From contig NZ_BDUF01000049.1 of NCBI RefSeq assembly GCF_002335525.1, positions 6,310-70,309 of the forward strand: 64,000 nucleotides of DNA. Reading direction: 5' to 3'. The position numbers and the translations under genes were made by a program. The notes beneath the pieces were generated by a model. The model searched no databases. It had not been told where the DNA came from and saw only the letters and a list, made by a program, of their open reading frames with translations. Positions 35,179 through 43,980 of this stretch are shown in pieces (the stretch's first letter is position 1; each line of letters starts with the position of its first letter). Source of the DNA: Effusibacillus lacus. GTDB taxonomy: Bacteria; Bacillota; Bacilli; Tumebacillales; Effusibacillaceae.

Positions 35179-35716
35179 AGCCGTTTAATACCCCCGTACG
35201 CGCCAGCAGGTCAGCCACCGCTTTGCCAAGCAATCCGGCCAGGATGGCGCCGCTCACCAAGCGGATGCAGAAAGCCGCAATCAGCATGCCGGTGCTCATG
35301 GTTTCAAGGGAAGCTTTGGCAAATTCGTAGACGAAACTGCCTGCTGCCGGAAAAATTCCAGCCAGCAGCAATACGGGTACGGTATACTTGCGATACCCGA
35401 ACAATGCAAACGCCAACTCGGACAATGCGCCTTGAATGGCCGCCGATATCAACATCTGGGGACCAAACTGGCTTCCCAACATCAATTCTGCCAGAGCGGC
35501 CACCATCTCCGCCGTGAAAGCAGCCCCCGGTTTGCGCACAATGTAGGCTACCAGTACGCTTGCCACAAACCACAAACCATAGACAGCCTCGCCGCCAGCA
35601 GGGCCAAACACCCCGTTCAACCCGAGCCATACATTCCCCCAGGGCATATACACAATTCCGCAAACGATCGACAGCACCACCATAATTACGATTTCACGCA
35701 TGTTCCAATTTTTCAT
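35135..35716 (-). CDS. ykoE: ECF transporter substrate-binding (S) component, YkoE-like
   Basis: A 193-residue membrane protein with about six helices. YkoE-family features are VMVVLSIVCGIVYMPWG-type IVIMVVLSIVCGIVYMPW at the N terminus, KPGAAFTAEMVAALAELMLGSQFG and the C-terminal RLVSGAILAGLLGKAVADLLARTGVL. It gives the transporter its specificity. The ATG at 35716 has GGGAGG ten bases upstream and lies about 38 bp past the riboswitch terminator. Confidence 0.92.
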   Translation of the reverse strand: MKNWNMREIVIMVVLSIVCGIVYMPWGNVWLGLNGVFGPAGGEAVYGLWFVASVLVAYIVRKPGAAFTAEMVAALAELMLGSQFGPQMLISAAIQGALSELAFALFGYRKYTVPVLLLAGIFPAAGSFVYEFAKASLETMSTGMLIAAFCIRLVSGAILAGLLGKAVADLLARTGVLNGYAIIRDTRNNSNAF

Positions 35717-35755
35717 AAAGGACGATTCCTCCCAAAGTTTACTGCCCTCAAAACC

Positions 35756-35783
35756 AAAAACCGCTTTCCGGGCAGGAAAGCGG
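35756..35783 (-). terminator. Riboswitch terminator
   Basis: On the minus strand CCGCTTTCC and GGAAAGCGG form a stem (35761-35783) followed by five T (35756-35760). It lies between the TPP aptamer and ykoE, as expected for transcriptional control by thiamine pyrophosphate. Confidence 0.85.
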
Positions 35784-35811
35784 CGCATACGCAAACAATC
35801 TGTGTCTCACC

Positions 35812-35908
35812 CACTTCCCTACGATGGTACTAACCAACAGGTTCCAAGGGTTGGCGATCCTTCAATCCGGTCGCCTCTCAGCCTTGCAATCGGCACCCCT
35901 AGTGGCAA
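35812..35908 (-). promoter_or_regulatory. TPP riboswitch (THI element)
   Basis: Read on the minus strand, the leader contains the conserved blocks of the TPP aptamer in order: ACTAGGGGTGCC (around 35900), GGCTGAGA, CCCTTGGAACCTG, TAGTACCATCGTAGGGAAG (ending near 35813). The element controls ykoE-ykoD-ykoC-tenA and matches their role in thiamine-precursor salvage. The gene-free stretch 35717-36073 is filled by this element, its terminator and the promoter region of the divergent MFS gene. Confidence 0.95.
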
Positions 35909-36073
35909 AGTTTTGAACTTTACCAAAACAGTAACACACATGAAAAGAAAATGGAAGGGGGGCAAATTTCTCCTTTGTCCTTGTTTTTCACAAAGTTTTC
36001 CGCTACAAAAAGAGGTAACCAGTATTTGTTACAATCATCACAAAGTGGAATGGAAAAAAAAGGGGGAATCCCA

Positions 36074-37288
36074 ATGAGCACGTTGGCAGGTACTGCGCCA
36101 ACTTACAGGAAACTGCTGTGGATTGCCGGAATCGGCTGGTTGTTTGACGCAATGGATGTAGGGCTGGCATCGTTCGTGTTCGCGGCTTTGAAAGTCGACT
36201 GGAAGTTGGCTCCCGAACAAATCAGCTGGTTGGGAAGCATCAACGGCATTGGAATGGCTGTCGGAGCGTTGTTGGCTGGCGTGATGGCAGACCGGATCGG
36301 ACGGAAGCCGATATTCATTCTGACACTCTTGATGTTCAGCATGGCCAGCGGACTTTCGGCACTGGCTACAGGGTTTGCCATGCTGGCCCTGCTTCGTTTC
36401 CTTATTGGGATGGGGCTTGGCGGTGAATTGCCGGTTGCATCCACGCTGGTATCGGAGAGCGTGCCAGCTGGGGAGAGGGGTAAAGTGGTGGTTCTGCTTG
36501 AAAGCTTCTGGGCGGGCGGCTGGATTCTTTCCGCACTTGTCGGTTTCTATGTCATTCCCAAGTATGGCTGGCAAGTTGCGATGCTTGTTGGGGCGGTTCC
36601 TGCCCTTTATGCGGTCTACCTGCGCTGGAGCCTGCCCGACTCCCCGCGACTGCAAGCACCTGCCATGCGGGAGAGACGGTCTGTATGGCAGAACATGACT
36701 GCCGTCTGGTCCCGTGAATATGCCCGTCGCACGTTTATGCTCTGGATTCTGTGGTTTTGCGTGGTGTTTTCCTATTACGGCATCTTCTTGTGGCTCCCGA
36801 CTGTGATGACGATGAAAGGGTTTGGGCTGATCAAGAGCTTCCAATATGTGCTGATCATGACCCTGGCCCAACTTCCGGGTTATTTCAGCGCTGCCTGGTT
36901 GATTGAGCGCATGGGCCGCAAGTTTGTGCTCGTCACCTACCTTGCAGCCACAGCCATAAGCGCCTATGCTTTCGGCTACGCAACCTCCATTGCCGGCTTG
37001 CTGACAGCCGGAATTCTGTTATCTTTCTTTAATCTTGGCGCCTGGGGTGCGCTCTACGCGTATACCCCGGAACAGTATCCGACCCGATTCCGGACCACCG
37101 GTGCCGGAATGGCTGCCGCTTTCGGCCGGGTAGGCGGAATTCTGGGACCGCTGGTGATTGGGTATCTTGCGGCTGCAAAAGTATCGTTTCCCGTCATTTT
37201 CGGCATTTTCTTTGGAGTCACTCTGGTGGGTGCCCTGGCGGTTCTGGTGTTGGGCCGGGAAACCCGTGCGGAAGAACTGGTGGACTGA
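36074..37288 (+). CDS. MFS transporter (NiaP / aromatic acid symporter-like)
   Basis: A 404-residue, 12-helix major facilitator. It shows the opening WIAGIGWLFDAMDVGLASFVFAAL, the inter-helix motif GVMADRIGRKPIF (helix 2-3 loop), GMGLGGELPVASTLVSE and the second-half ERMGRKFVLVTYL. This pattern is common to the acid:H+ symporter and niacin permease (NiaP) branch. The start ATG 36074 has AAAAGGGGG upstream; in-frame starts further upstream lie in non-coding-looking DNA. It is divergent from the thiamine operon. The substrate is uncertain. Confidence 0.85.
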   Translation: MSTLAGTAPTYRKLLWIAGIGWLFDAMDVGLASFVFAALKVDWKLAPEQISWLGSINGIGMAVGALLAGVMADRIGRKPIFILTLLMFSMASGLSALATGFAMLALLRFLIGMGLGGELPVASTLVSESVPAGERGKVVVLLESFWAGGWILSALVGFYVIPKYGWQVAMLVGAVPALYAVYLRWSLPDSPRLQAPAMRERRSVWQNMTAVWSREYARRTFMLWILWFCVVFSYYGIFLWLPTVMTMKGFGLIKSFQYVLIMTLAQLPGYFSAAWLIERMGRKFVLVTYLAATAISAYAFGYATSIAGLLTAGILLSFFNLGAWGALYAYTPEQYPTRFRTTGAGMAAAFGRVGGILGPLVIGYLAAAKVSFPVIFGIFFGVTLVGALAVLVLGRETRAEELVD

Positions 37289-38317
37289 TTGAACCACATA
37301 CCATCTTCCAGCACTCCGGCTGCAAGCAAAACCTCTTCCAAAGCAAGATGGCTTATCTTACTGATTACCCTTGCAATGCTTGGGTGGTTTGTTTATTCCA
37401 GACGCGGTGATCTTGCCCTGCTGCCCCAATATTTGCGACAGGTTACAGTTGGGAACCTTGCCGAACTGGCTTCCCTGGAGTTCCTCTTTCTGGCTTTGGC
37501 GGCTCAATCCAACCGGCTCGTCTACCGGTCAATCGGCGTCAACAATTCGTTGTTGGAGCAATTGCAATTGCTGGTGGCAGCCAGTACGGTCGAACGTCTG
37601 CTGCCAAGCGGGGGAGCGGCCGGCATGAGTTCCTATGTGTGGCTGGCCCATGGAAGAGGAATCCCTGTATCCGAATCCATCAGGATGACGGCCACCACTT
37701 TTGTCATGGGGTATCTGCAAATTGTGCCGCTCTTGATAGTCCCGCTGTTCTGGATTGACTCCTATAACTTTCCTTTCAACGAAGCGGTGGTTCTGGTGGT
37801 TGTTTCCGCCGGCTTTGTAATCTTGGCAGCCGGCCTGGCCCTGTTGATTGGTTCTCAACGTTTTCTTGATTGGATAAGCAATCTTCAGTTTGTTTCCCGG
37901 TTTCCCAGGGTGATTGCATCGCTCGTTGCAGGTCGTGATCATGTCAGGTTCAGTTGGCGCAACCGGCGGGAGCTTCTGCCTCCACTTCTCTTATTGTGGA
38001 GCTTGTACCCGGTCAGGATCGCGATGCTGGAGGCCTGTTTTTCCGCCTTCCATACACAGGTTTCCCTGCCGCTTCTTTGGGCAGGGTACAGTTTGACAAT
38101 TCTTATTTCCTTTTTGACCTTCCTCCCCACGACACTGGGAGTGTTCGAACTCTCGATGGTGGGAACCTTTGCCCTGTTGGGAGTTCCTACCGATCTGGCG
38201 ACAGCCGTCACCTTGTTGTACCGGGCGTTTACCTATTGGCTGCCCGTGCCGTTGGGATTGTTGGCCTGGTGGAACCTGCGAAGGAGAGTGGTTTCCTCTG
38301 AATACCGAAATCAGTAA
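37289..38317 (+). CDS. UPF0104 / lysylphosphatidylglycerol-synthase-type membrane protein
   Basis: A ~342-residue membrane protein with about eight helices. Family features are VERLLPSGGAAGMSSYVWLAHGRGIP in the middle and LSLPLLWAGYSLTILISFLTFLPTTLGVFELSMVG, LYRAFTYWLPVPLGLLAW near the end. This is the flippase-like domain of MprF relatives without the catalytic synthase domain, so a lipid or polyprenyl-linked transport role is possible. The only reasonable start is a TTG directly after the MFS stop codon; its ribosome site is poor (GGTGG), so translation may be coupled. Confidence 0.8.
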   Translation: MNHIPSSSTPAASKTSSKARWLILLITLAMLGWFVYSRRGDLALLPQYLRQVTVGNLAELASLEFLFLALAAQSNRLVYRSIGVNNSLLEQLQLLVAASTVERLLPSGGAAGMSSYVWLAHGRGIPVSESIRMTATTFVMGYLQIVPLLIVPLFWIDSYNFPFNEAVVLVVVSAGFVILAAGLALLIGSQRFLDWISNLQFVSRFPRVIASLVAGRDHVRFSWRNRRELLPPLLLLWSLYPVRIAMLEACFSAFHTQVSLPLLWAGYSLTILISFLTFLPTTLGVFELSMVGTFALLGVPTDLATAVTLLYRAFTYWLPVPLGLLAWWNLRRRVVSSEYRNQ

Positions 38318-39362
38318 GAATACAAGAGTGACAGGTAACAACCAGCTTCGCAAGGGGGACGAAACACGATCCGCTCCAGCAAAACCCCAATCAGATACAA
38401 GAGTGACAGACAGCAACCAAATTCGCAAGCAGACGGAAGTGGGAGACGTCAACGAACTTTGTAAGGAGAAGGCTGCGGAAAGCGCTAACGGACTTCCCAA
38501 GGAGAAAGTTTTCGGATCTGACAATAAACCAAGAAGGGTTGGACTGGCCTTGGCCGGTGGCGGGGTGTCAGGTTCTGCCGGCATTGGTGTAATCCAAGCG
38601 CTGGAAGAAGCCGGAATTACGGTGACTCATGTTGCGGGCACCAGTTCGGGAGCTATGGTTGCCGCACTCTATGCGTACGGTTATTCCGTCGAAGACATGA
38701 AACTGGCAATGCCGCGATTTTCCAAACGGCATCTTGATTACAACTGGAAAGCCATCCTTGCCAAAATCCTGATGAGACGACCCTACCTGGACGGATGGAT
38801 CAAAGGGGAGCGCCTGCAATCCCTTATCACTGAGTTGACCGACGGACAACCGCTTTCCGCTCTGCGTGTGCCCTGCGGAATTGTCGCCACCGAGCTTCGA
38901 ACCGGGCAACCTGTAGTATTTTCCCAAGAACCGGTACCCGGCTACCGAACAGAATCAGATATCACCATAGCCCAAGCGGTCTTAGCAAGTTGCTCAATTC
39001 CCGTAATCTTTCAGCCTGTACGGTGGAACGGCTACATCCTCACCGACGGCGGCGTGTCATTAAACTGTCCCGTCCGTTTGGTTCGGGCACTGGGCGCGGA
39101 ACGGGTGATCGCCGTCGATACGGTAACCGCTTTTGCCAACAGCGATGTCGGGCAGCTACGATCCGGCCTTTCAATCTTCGCCCATGTGATCAACCTGAAC
39201 CTGCGAGATCAAATGGCGCACGAGCATCAATATGCGGATCTCTCCCTGCATCCTCATGTCGGATATGTGGGAGCGCTTGACTTCCATAAGGTGGAACAGT
39301 GCGTGGAGGCGGGGTACCATTATGCAAGGGAGCGGATGGATGAGATCTTGACCGCTATCTAA
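38298..39362 (+). CDS. Patatin-like phospholipase (RssA/YchK type)
   Basis: A ~350-residue patatin-family hydrolase. The oxyanion loop is RRVGLALAGGGVSGSAGIGVIQAL, the nucleophile elbow VAGTSSGAMVAALYAYG (G-x-S-x-G) and the second dyad residue is in ILTDGGVSLNCPV (D-G-G/A). About 70 poorly conserved residues precede the domain. They come from a 75-bp near-repeat (38321-38354 and 38396-38429) and carry five loose copies of N-x-L/I-x-K. No ATG is available: CTG 38298, ten bases after AAGGAG, or GTG 38328 are the candidates. The gene overlaps the preceding membrane-protein gene by about 20 bp and is probably co-expressed with it. Confidence 0.82.
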   Translation: MNTEISKNTRVTGNNQLRKGDETRSAPAKPQSDTRVTDSNQIRKQTEVGDVNELCKEKAAESANGLPKEKVFGSDNKPRRVGLALAGGGVSGSAGIGVIQALEEAGITVTHVAGTSSGAMVAALYAYGYSVEDMKLAMPRFSKRHLDYNWKAILAKILMRRPYLDGWIKGERLQSLITELTDGQPLSALRVPCGIVATELRTGQPVVFSQEPVPGYRTESDITIAQAVLASCSIPVIFQPVRWNGYILTDGGVSLNCPVRLVRALGAERVIAVDTVTAFANSDVGQLRSGLSIFAHVINLNLRDQMAHEHQYADLSLHPHVGYVGALDFHKVEQCVEAGYHYARERMDEILTAI

Positions 39363-39389
39363 GGTAGGACGGGCCACAGGCCCGCTAAG

Positions 39390-40050
39390 CAACCTCGGCT
39401 GTCGTGATACCGGTACCCAGTGCCGTTAAACACCCTCGGCTGTCTTGATACCGGCACCCAGTGCCGTTAAACACCCTCGGCTGTCGTGATACCGGCACCC
39501 AATGCCGTTAAACACCTTCGGCTGTCGTGATACCGGCACCCAGTGCCGTTAAACACCCTCGGCTGTCTTGATACCGGCACCCAGTGCCGTTAAACACCCT
39601 TGGCTGTCATGATAACGGCACCCAGTGCCGCTAAACACCCTCGGTTGTCGTGATACCGGCACCCAGTGCCGCTAAACACCTTCGGCTGTCGCGATACCGG
39701 CACCCAGTGCCGCTAAACACCTTCGGCTGTCGCGATACCGGCACCCAGTGCCGCTAAACACCCTCGGCTGTCGCGATACCGGCACCCAGTGCCGCTAAAC
39801 ACCCTCGGCTGTCGCGATACCGGCACCCAGTGCCGCTAAACACCTTCGGCTGTCGCGATACCGGCACCCAGTGCCGTTAAACACCCTCGGCTGTCTTGAT
39901 AACGGCACCCAGTGCCGCTAAACACCTTCGGCTGTCGTGATAACGGCATCCAGTGCCGTTATTGTGAACCAAAAGACCCCGGAGAAAGGAATAACGGTAC
40001 CCTGTGCCGTTATTCCGAGCCAAGTGACCTGGAGAAGGGAACGGCACCAA
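39390..40050. repeat. Array of 14 tandem 41-bp repeats with an internal palindrome, plus two looser units (cluster B)
   Basis: The palindrome CGGCACCCAGTGCCG (or a close variant) begins at 39411, 39452, 39493, 39534, 39575, 39616, 39657, 39698, 39739, 39780, 39821, 39862, 39903 and 39944, exactly 41 bp apart. The rest of the unit is roughly TTAAACACCCTCGGCTGTC plus GTGATAC. Two further palindromes follow at looser spacing: 39995 (ATAACGGTAC...GTGCCGTTAT, nearly 30 bp long) and a half copy at 40042. Units differ by a few substitutions. The array fills most of the gene-free stretch 39363-40201. There are no spacers, so it is not a CRISPR. Confidence 0.93.
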
Positions 40051-40146
40051 ATACCTGAAAATCACCTATTCCAAGAGATGGCAAGGCTACGCCCGTATTG
40101 TTAACATAGTCCAGAAGACCGACTCCAACTCGCTCCGACTCCTATA

Positions 40147-40213
40147 AAGAGGCCTACCACCACTTCAAAAGAGGCCTACCACCACTTCAAAAGAGGCCTA
40201 ATCACCACTTGTC
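40147..40213. repeat. Three 22-bp repeats derived from the 3' end of the alcohol dehydrogenase gene
   Basis: AGAGGCCTACCACCACTTCA-type units start at 40149, 40171 and 40193. The third unit runs into the last codons of the adjacent minus-strand gene (GACAAGTGGTGA), so the repeats look like tandem slippage copies of that gene's end. Confidence 0.8.
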
Positions 40214-41254
40214 TACAACAGTCACTCCAACATTGCCATACTCCGTCATCGAAGCCAGTATATCGCTGACTTCCTCCAGAGAGATCGTATTTGTCACCAG
40301 ATCCCCGGGGCGCAATTTGCCTTTTTCCACCATTTGCAGCATTTCGGGGTATCTGGATGCCTGCATCCCCAAGGATCCCACAATTTCCAACTCAAACAGC
40401 ACAATCAAATCAATCGGCAAAGCGATCATTCCTTGTGCTTCCCGGGTGGTTAACCCGATTTGCAGATGGCGCCCCCGTTTCCGCAAGCCTAGAAGGGAGG
40501 ACTGGCAAGTGGCAGCGACCCCCAGAGCATCAATCGATACATGTGCTCCGCCTTTTGTAATCTCCTTGATGGCCTCGGGTGCCACTTCCTTTTGGGCGTT
40601 GACTGTTGCAACAGCCCCCAACTTCCGCGCAAACTCCAGCTTGTCATCCCCGATGTCGACAGCAATGACATTGGCTCCCATCGCAGTCGCAATTTGCACA
40701 GCCGACAGGCCTACCCCGCCGCATCCATGTACCGCCACCCATTCCCCGGGGCGAACTTTGGCCTGATCCACAACTCCATGAAAAGCGGTCATGAACCGGC
40801 AGCCCATGCCTGCAGCTTCCACTAATCCCACTCCGTCGGGCAGATTCACCAGATTGACATCCGCGTTCGGAATGTGGACATAGCGGCCGAAACCGCCCCA
40901 ATAGGAGAACCCGGGCATCACAATGTGATCGCAGATGTTTTGGTGACCCGACTTGCACTGGGCACAAGTGCCGTCCCCCTGGCTGAAAGGAACGATCACC
41001 CTGTCCCCTTTGCGGAAGTGCTTTACATCCCGTCCCACTTCCTCCACAACACCTGTAAATTCATGTCCCAGCACATGCGGCAGCGGGAGTTGAATGCCGA
41101 TCCAGTCCCAATCTCCTACCCACGCATGCCAGTCGCTGCGGCAAACTCCGTTGGCTTCCACCCTGATGATGGCTCCGTCAGGTGCCAATTCCGGATCCTG
41201 CACTTCCCGCACAACCAGTGGTTTCTTCAGTTCTTCAAGTACAGCCGCCTTCAT
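40202..41254 (-). CDS. Zinc-dependent alcohol dehydrogenase (MDR family)
   Basis: A 350-residue medium-chain dehydrogenase. The catalytic zinc site is GVCRSDWHAW (Cys near residue 38) with GHEFTGVVEEVG (His-Glu near 62). The structural zinc site is partial: the CAQCKSGHQNICDH segment supplies three cysteines in the usual positions. The NAD-binding motif is VHGCGGVGLSAVQIA (near 172). It oxidises a primary or secondary alcohol in the cytoplasm. It is a single gene in its own transcript; the DNA downstream is repeat-rich. Confidence 0.9.
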   Translation of the reverse strand: MKAAVLEELKKPLVVREVQDPELAPDGAIIRVEANGVCRSDWHAWVGDWDWIGIQLPLPHVLGHEFTGVVEEVGRDVKHFRKGDRVIVPFSQGDGTCAQCKSGHQNICDHIVMPGFSYWGGFGRYVHIPNADVNLVNLPDGVGLVEAAGMGCRFMTAFHGVVDQAKVRPGEWVAVHGCGGVGLSAVQIATAMGANVIAVDIGDDKLEFARKLGAVATVNAQKEVAPEAIKEITKGGAHVSIDALGVAATCQSSLLGLRKRGRHLQIGLTTREAQGMIALPIDLIVLFELEIVGSLGMQASRYPEMLQMVEKGKLRPGDLVTNTISLEEVSDILASMTEYGNVGVTVVDKW

Positions 41255-41451
41255 TTGATCCCCCCCAATTCATTTTGACGTCCAGACGAATAAAAATTCT
41301 GTCACACAATTCTATGACAGGTTGGCGGGTGTTAGAAGTGTGGACCGGTCGTCTGGGGGGTAGAACGGCAACAATGAATCTGTCCCAAAATTGATTGTTT
41401 GGAAACTTCCTGGTCAGGTCAGAAGCCATGAGGAAAATAACCATATTGAAA

Positions 41452-41566
41452 AATAGTGGTGATTTTCAATGTTATTTTGCAAATCTAGGGGGGGAGTTAT
41501 CGAAATAGTGGTGATTATCAACGTTATTCGGAGATTCGACAAGTTTAGCGGCGAAACCACCGTTAT
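41452..41566. repeat. Cluster of three spaced palindromes (AATA...TATT type), cluster C
   Basis: Three imperfect palindromes begin at 41452, 41504 and 41543. The arms are AATAGTGGTG with CAATGTTATT, AATAGTGGTG with CAACGTTATT, and TTAGCGGCG with CACCGTTATT. With G-U pairs they would fold well as RNA. A half copy (AATAACCATATT) sits at 41436. They occupy the gene-free stretch 41255-41595, in which I otherwise see only the promoter region of the alcohol dehydrogenase. Confidence 0.65.
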
Positions 41567-41586
41567 TTTCGAAATCATACCCTAAA

Positions 41587-41617
41587 CGGGCTGTCTCATG
41601 GCTTTGGGGACAGCCCG
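41587..41617 (-). terminator. Stem-loop at the end of the FUSC-type gene
   Basis: CGGGCTGTC and GACAGCCCG form a nine-base stem overlapping the last codons of the gene. On the minus strand only a short TTTA follows, so termination efficiency is uncertain. Confidence 0.5.
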
Positions 41618-42618
41618 CAAATCCCTTTCAAGTCCTCATAATAGGATTTTAGATTCATGTAGAAATGGAGCAAGGACGCCCTGGTCGTGAATTCCAAACG
41701 ATTTTTCGGCAGGTCCATCCGCTCGAACAATTGATCCAAATTTCCAATCGCCCGGTCAATCAGCGAAAAATGGGCTGGCCTGCCATGAAACACCCTTGCC
41801 TGTGCAAGCAGCACAACATTCAGCAAACGGCTAACCCAGGGGATTGGTTCCACCCAAATTTCCACCTTTTCCAGCGTTTCGTTCAATCGGAGGAGATGAT
41901 TGCTTAACAGTTCCATCTGCCGGAGGGTTCGGATCGCTTGTTGGGTTTCCCGTCCTTTGATTGGATAAAACCTTTGATCCTCAAACATCAGTTCCGCATA
42001 ATGACGCGCCTCTTGAATATAAGTGCGAACCTCTTTCACCTGCCGGGCAAAGTCCTGTTTGGACATCCTCTGGTCAAATCGATCCAGATCGTTCAGAATC
42101 ATGTAAAACAATCCCCGCAGCATGCCCTCAGACCGGTTGAGCAGTTCCTCAAGTTTGTGCTCATAACGGGGAACCGCCATCAAATTGACGATGATGGAAC
42201 ATCCGATTCCGATCAGGACAATGGACATCTGTTTGCTGGCATGCACCACCAACTCTCCTTCGAAAGTGGAGAAAGAGTTTAAGGCCGTGACAATTGAAAT
42301 AAGAATGGTATCCCGCCAACCCAGCCGCAAATGAATGATAAACAAAGCATAAACCAGCACCGCGCCAATAAAAGGGTGGGTGCCGAAATAATAAGCCGCC
42401 AGGTTACCGCCCAAAGTGCCGATAAATGAGGAAAAAACCTGGTATTTGGCCAATCCGAAGGATCGGGTCAGCGATTTCTGCGTAGCCAATACGGCAATCA
42501 ACGCGGCATAGGTGTACCCGGGATAGTGCAAGAAGGAGGCCAAATAGAGGGCAAGTCCTGCCGCGATTGAGGTTTTGACCACACGAGCGCCCAAGAATAA
42601 TTTTACCAAATGTGTCAT
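41596..42618 (-). CDS. FUSC / aromatic acid exporter family membrane protein
   Basis: A ~340-residue protein. The first half holds about five or six hydrophobic helices (VVKTSIAAGLALYLASFLHYPGYTYAALIAVLATQKSLTRSF, with the family's FG...G..G pattern in SSFIGTLGGNLAAYYFGTHPF). The second half is a soluble alpha-helical domain (EELLNRSEGMLRGLFYMILNDLDRFD, RETQQAIRTLRQMELLSNHLLRLNETLEK). This matches Bacillus aromatic-acid-exporter-family proteins of unknown substrate. The ATG at 42618 is seven bases from AGGTG. Confidence 0.82.
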   Translation of the reverse strand: MTHLVKLFLGARVVKTSIAAGLALYLASFLHYPGYTYAALIAVLATQKSLTRSFGLAKYQVFSSFIGTLGGNLAAYYFGTHPFIGAVLVYALFIIHLRLGWRDTILISIVTALNSFSTFEGELVVHASKQMSIVLIGIGCSIIVNLMAVPRYEHKLEELLNRSEGMLRGLFYMILNDLDRFDQRMSKQDFARQVKEVRTYIQEARHYAELMFEDQRFYPIKGRETQQAIRTLRQMELLSNHLLRLNETLEKVEIWVEPIPWVSRLLNVVLLAQARVFHGRPAHFSLIDRAIGNLDQLFERMDLPKNRLEFTTRASLLHFYMNLKSYYEDLKGICGLSPKP

Positions 42619-42741
42619 GCCATTCACCTAAACAGTAGTTCGACACAATTCAAAAGAATCCTTGCCCTTCGACATTTCCCGGGAAAATATGACAGATGCT
42701 GTCCATACAATCGCTTGTCCACGGGTATGTCCCCCCTTGGC

Positions 42742-43980
42742 CTAGCCGCTCTTCTCAACTTTTGAGATCACTCCCCGGAAACGTACTTGCACATTTGCCT
42801 CAACGTGGATCTCCGCGTTACCAAAGTAATATTTCCCGTGGTCCCAATCGTTTTTGATCTGCTCCCACAGTTTTGGTTGTTTGCGGGACAACTCTTCTCC
42901 AAGCCCGATTACATCCGCCTTCAGTTCTTTCTGCAATTTGTCAAACGTTTTTGAAGTCAGTCGCTGGATCTGCTCCCGGGTTGCCTGTTCCACCTCTTTG
43001 ACGAATTGTGCATCCATTAGGTCCCGCTGCGCCCAACTCTCACCTATTGAACCCTCCGCGTCGATCCGAATAGTAAAATGGTACTTTCCTCCTTTGACCA
43101 CAGGTATCACTTTAGTTTTCACCCTCCGGATTTCATATACAACCCGTTCGCCGGACGGCAGTTCAGCGACAGTAATGCCCCCTTTCATCTTGCCGGTTAC
43201 CCAGGAAAGACCTTCCGTTTCTTCTCCTGTCAGCCATCCGACCAATTTATTGTCATGGCCATGCATGACGGCAGCTCCAACGATCTTGACCTCATCCTTG
43301 TAGGGGATAGCCCGCTGCAGGACAAAGCTCGACTTCCCGTTCAGATTTTCCGAGAGATCGCCAATTGTCATCTCTTTGGGCATCCGTGGCGTTCTTTGGA
43401 AATTCTCCGTCAGTGAGTCCAGATATTCACTGTTCAGTTTTTCCTGGACAGGCCTTGCATTTAAAGCTTCTTTCGCTTTTCCCTGCACAACCACGACTTT
43501 CATGCGCCGACGCATCTCATGATCCCTCAACAGCATATCGATCACATTCGGCAGATAGCCGGTTTTGGCCAGTTCCTCCCCAATAACCACCAGTTTGTTA
43601 TGTTCGAAATACAACGTACGACTGCTGCGGGTTCCAGCTAACCTGACGGTCTTAAACAGCGCATCTCCCTTTATCGTCAGGTTCATGAAAGCCTTTCCTT
43701 CCGATTTTCCACCACTTCCTTCGCCTCCTCCCGTTCCACCGGAGCCGCCGCCGGTTTGCAGATTGGCAGGGATGGCAACTTGATACGTTGCTTCCAGTTG
43801 CGGAAGCTTCTTCTGGTCTGATTTTTCCTCCGGCTGTCCGTCATTTGCTTCCTCAGCCATATCCAGTCCAATCGCCATCACAAAACCGCGTTCTTCGATC
43901 TCAACACGGTCCCAGCAGCCTACCGGGAAAGTGAGTCCTAGAACAGCTGTCAGAAGGAGCAAAATCTTATTTTTCCCCAT
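42742..43980 (-). CDS. Spore germination lipoprotein, Ger(x)C family
   Basis: A 412-residue C subunit of a GerA-type germinant receptor, normally a lipoprotein on the outer face of the spore inner membrane. The lipobox is LTFPVGCWDRVEIEERGFVMAIGLD; the GCWDxxE start is the family hallmark. The C-terminal domain TKVIPVVKGGKYHFTIRIDAEGSIGE and the final FGNAEIHVEANVQVRFRG are typical. ATG 43980 has AGGAGG ten bases upstream and overlaps the gerB-type gene. This is the only apparently intact gene of the locus. It carries a glycine-rich insertion, GGGSGGTGGGEGSGG. Confidence 0.92.
   Translation of the reverse strand: MGKNKILLLLTAVLGLTFPVGCWDRVEIEERGFVMAIGLDMAEEANDGQPEEKSDQKKLPQLEATYQVAIPANLQTGGGSGGTGGGEGSGGKSEGKAFMNLTIKGDALFKTVRLAGTRSSRTLYFEHNKLVVIGEELAKTGYLPNVIDMLLRDHEMRRRMKVVVVQGKAKEALNARPVQEKLNSEYLDSLTENFQRTPRMPKEMTIGDLSENLNGKSSFVLQRAIPYKDEVKIVGAAVMHGHDNKLVGWLTGEETEGLSWVTGKMKGGITVAELPSGERVVYEIRRVKTKVIPVVKGGKYHFTIRIDAEGSIGESWAQRDLMDAQFVKEVEQATREQIQRLTSKTFDKLQKELKADVIGLGEELSRKQPKLWEQIKNDWDHGKYYFGNAEIHVEANVQVRFRGVISKVEKSG

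Noticed and set aside
35951-36073. Longer N terminus for the MFS transporter
   Set aside because: The upstream codons are low-quality sequence in the promoter region, and the ATG at 36074 has the ribosome site and matches the family start.
39390-39960. CRISPR-like array
   Set aside because: The 41-bp units are contiguous with no unique spacers, and no cas genes are nearby.
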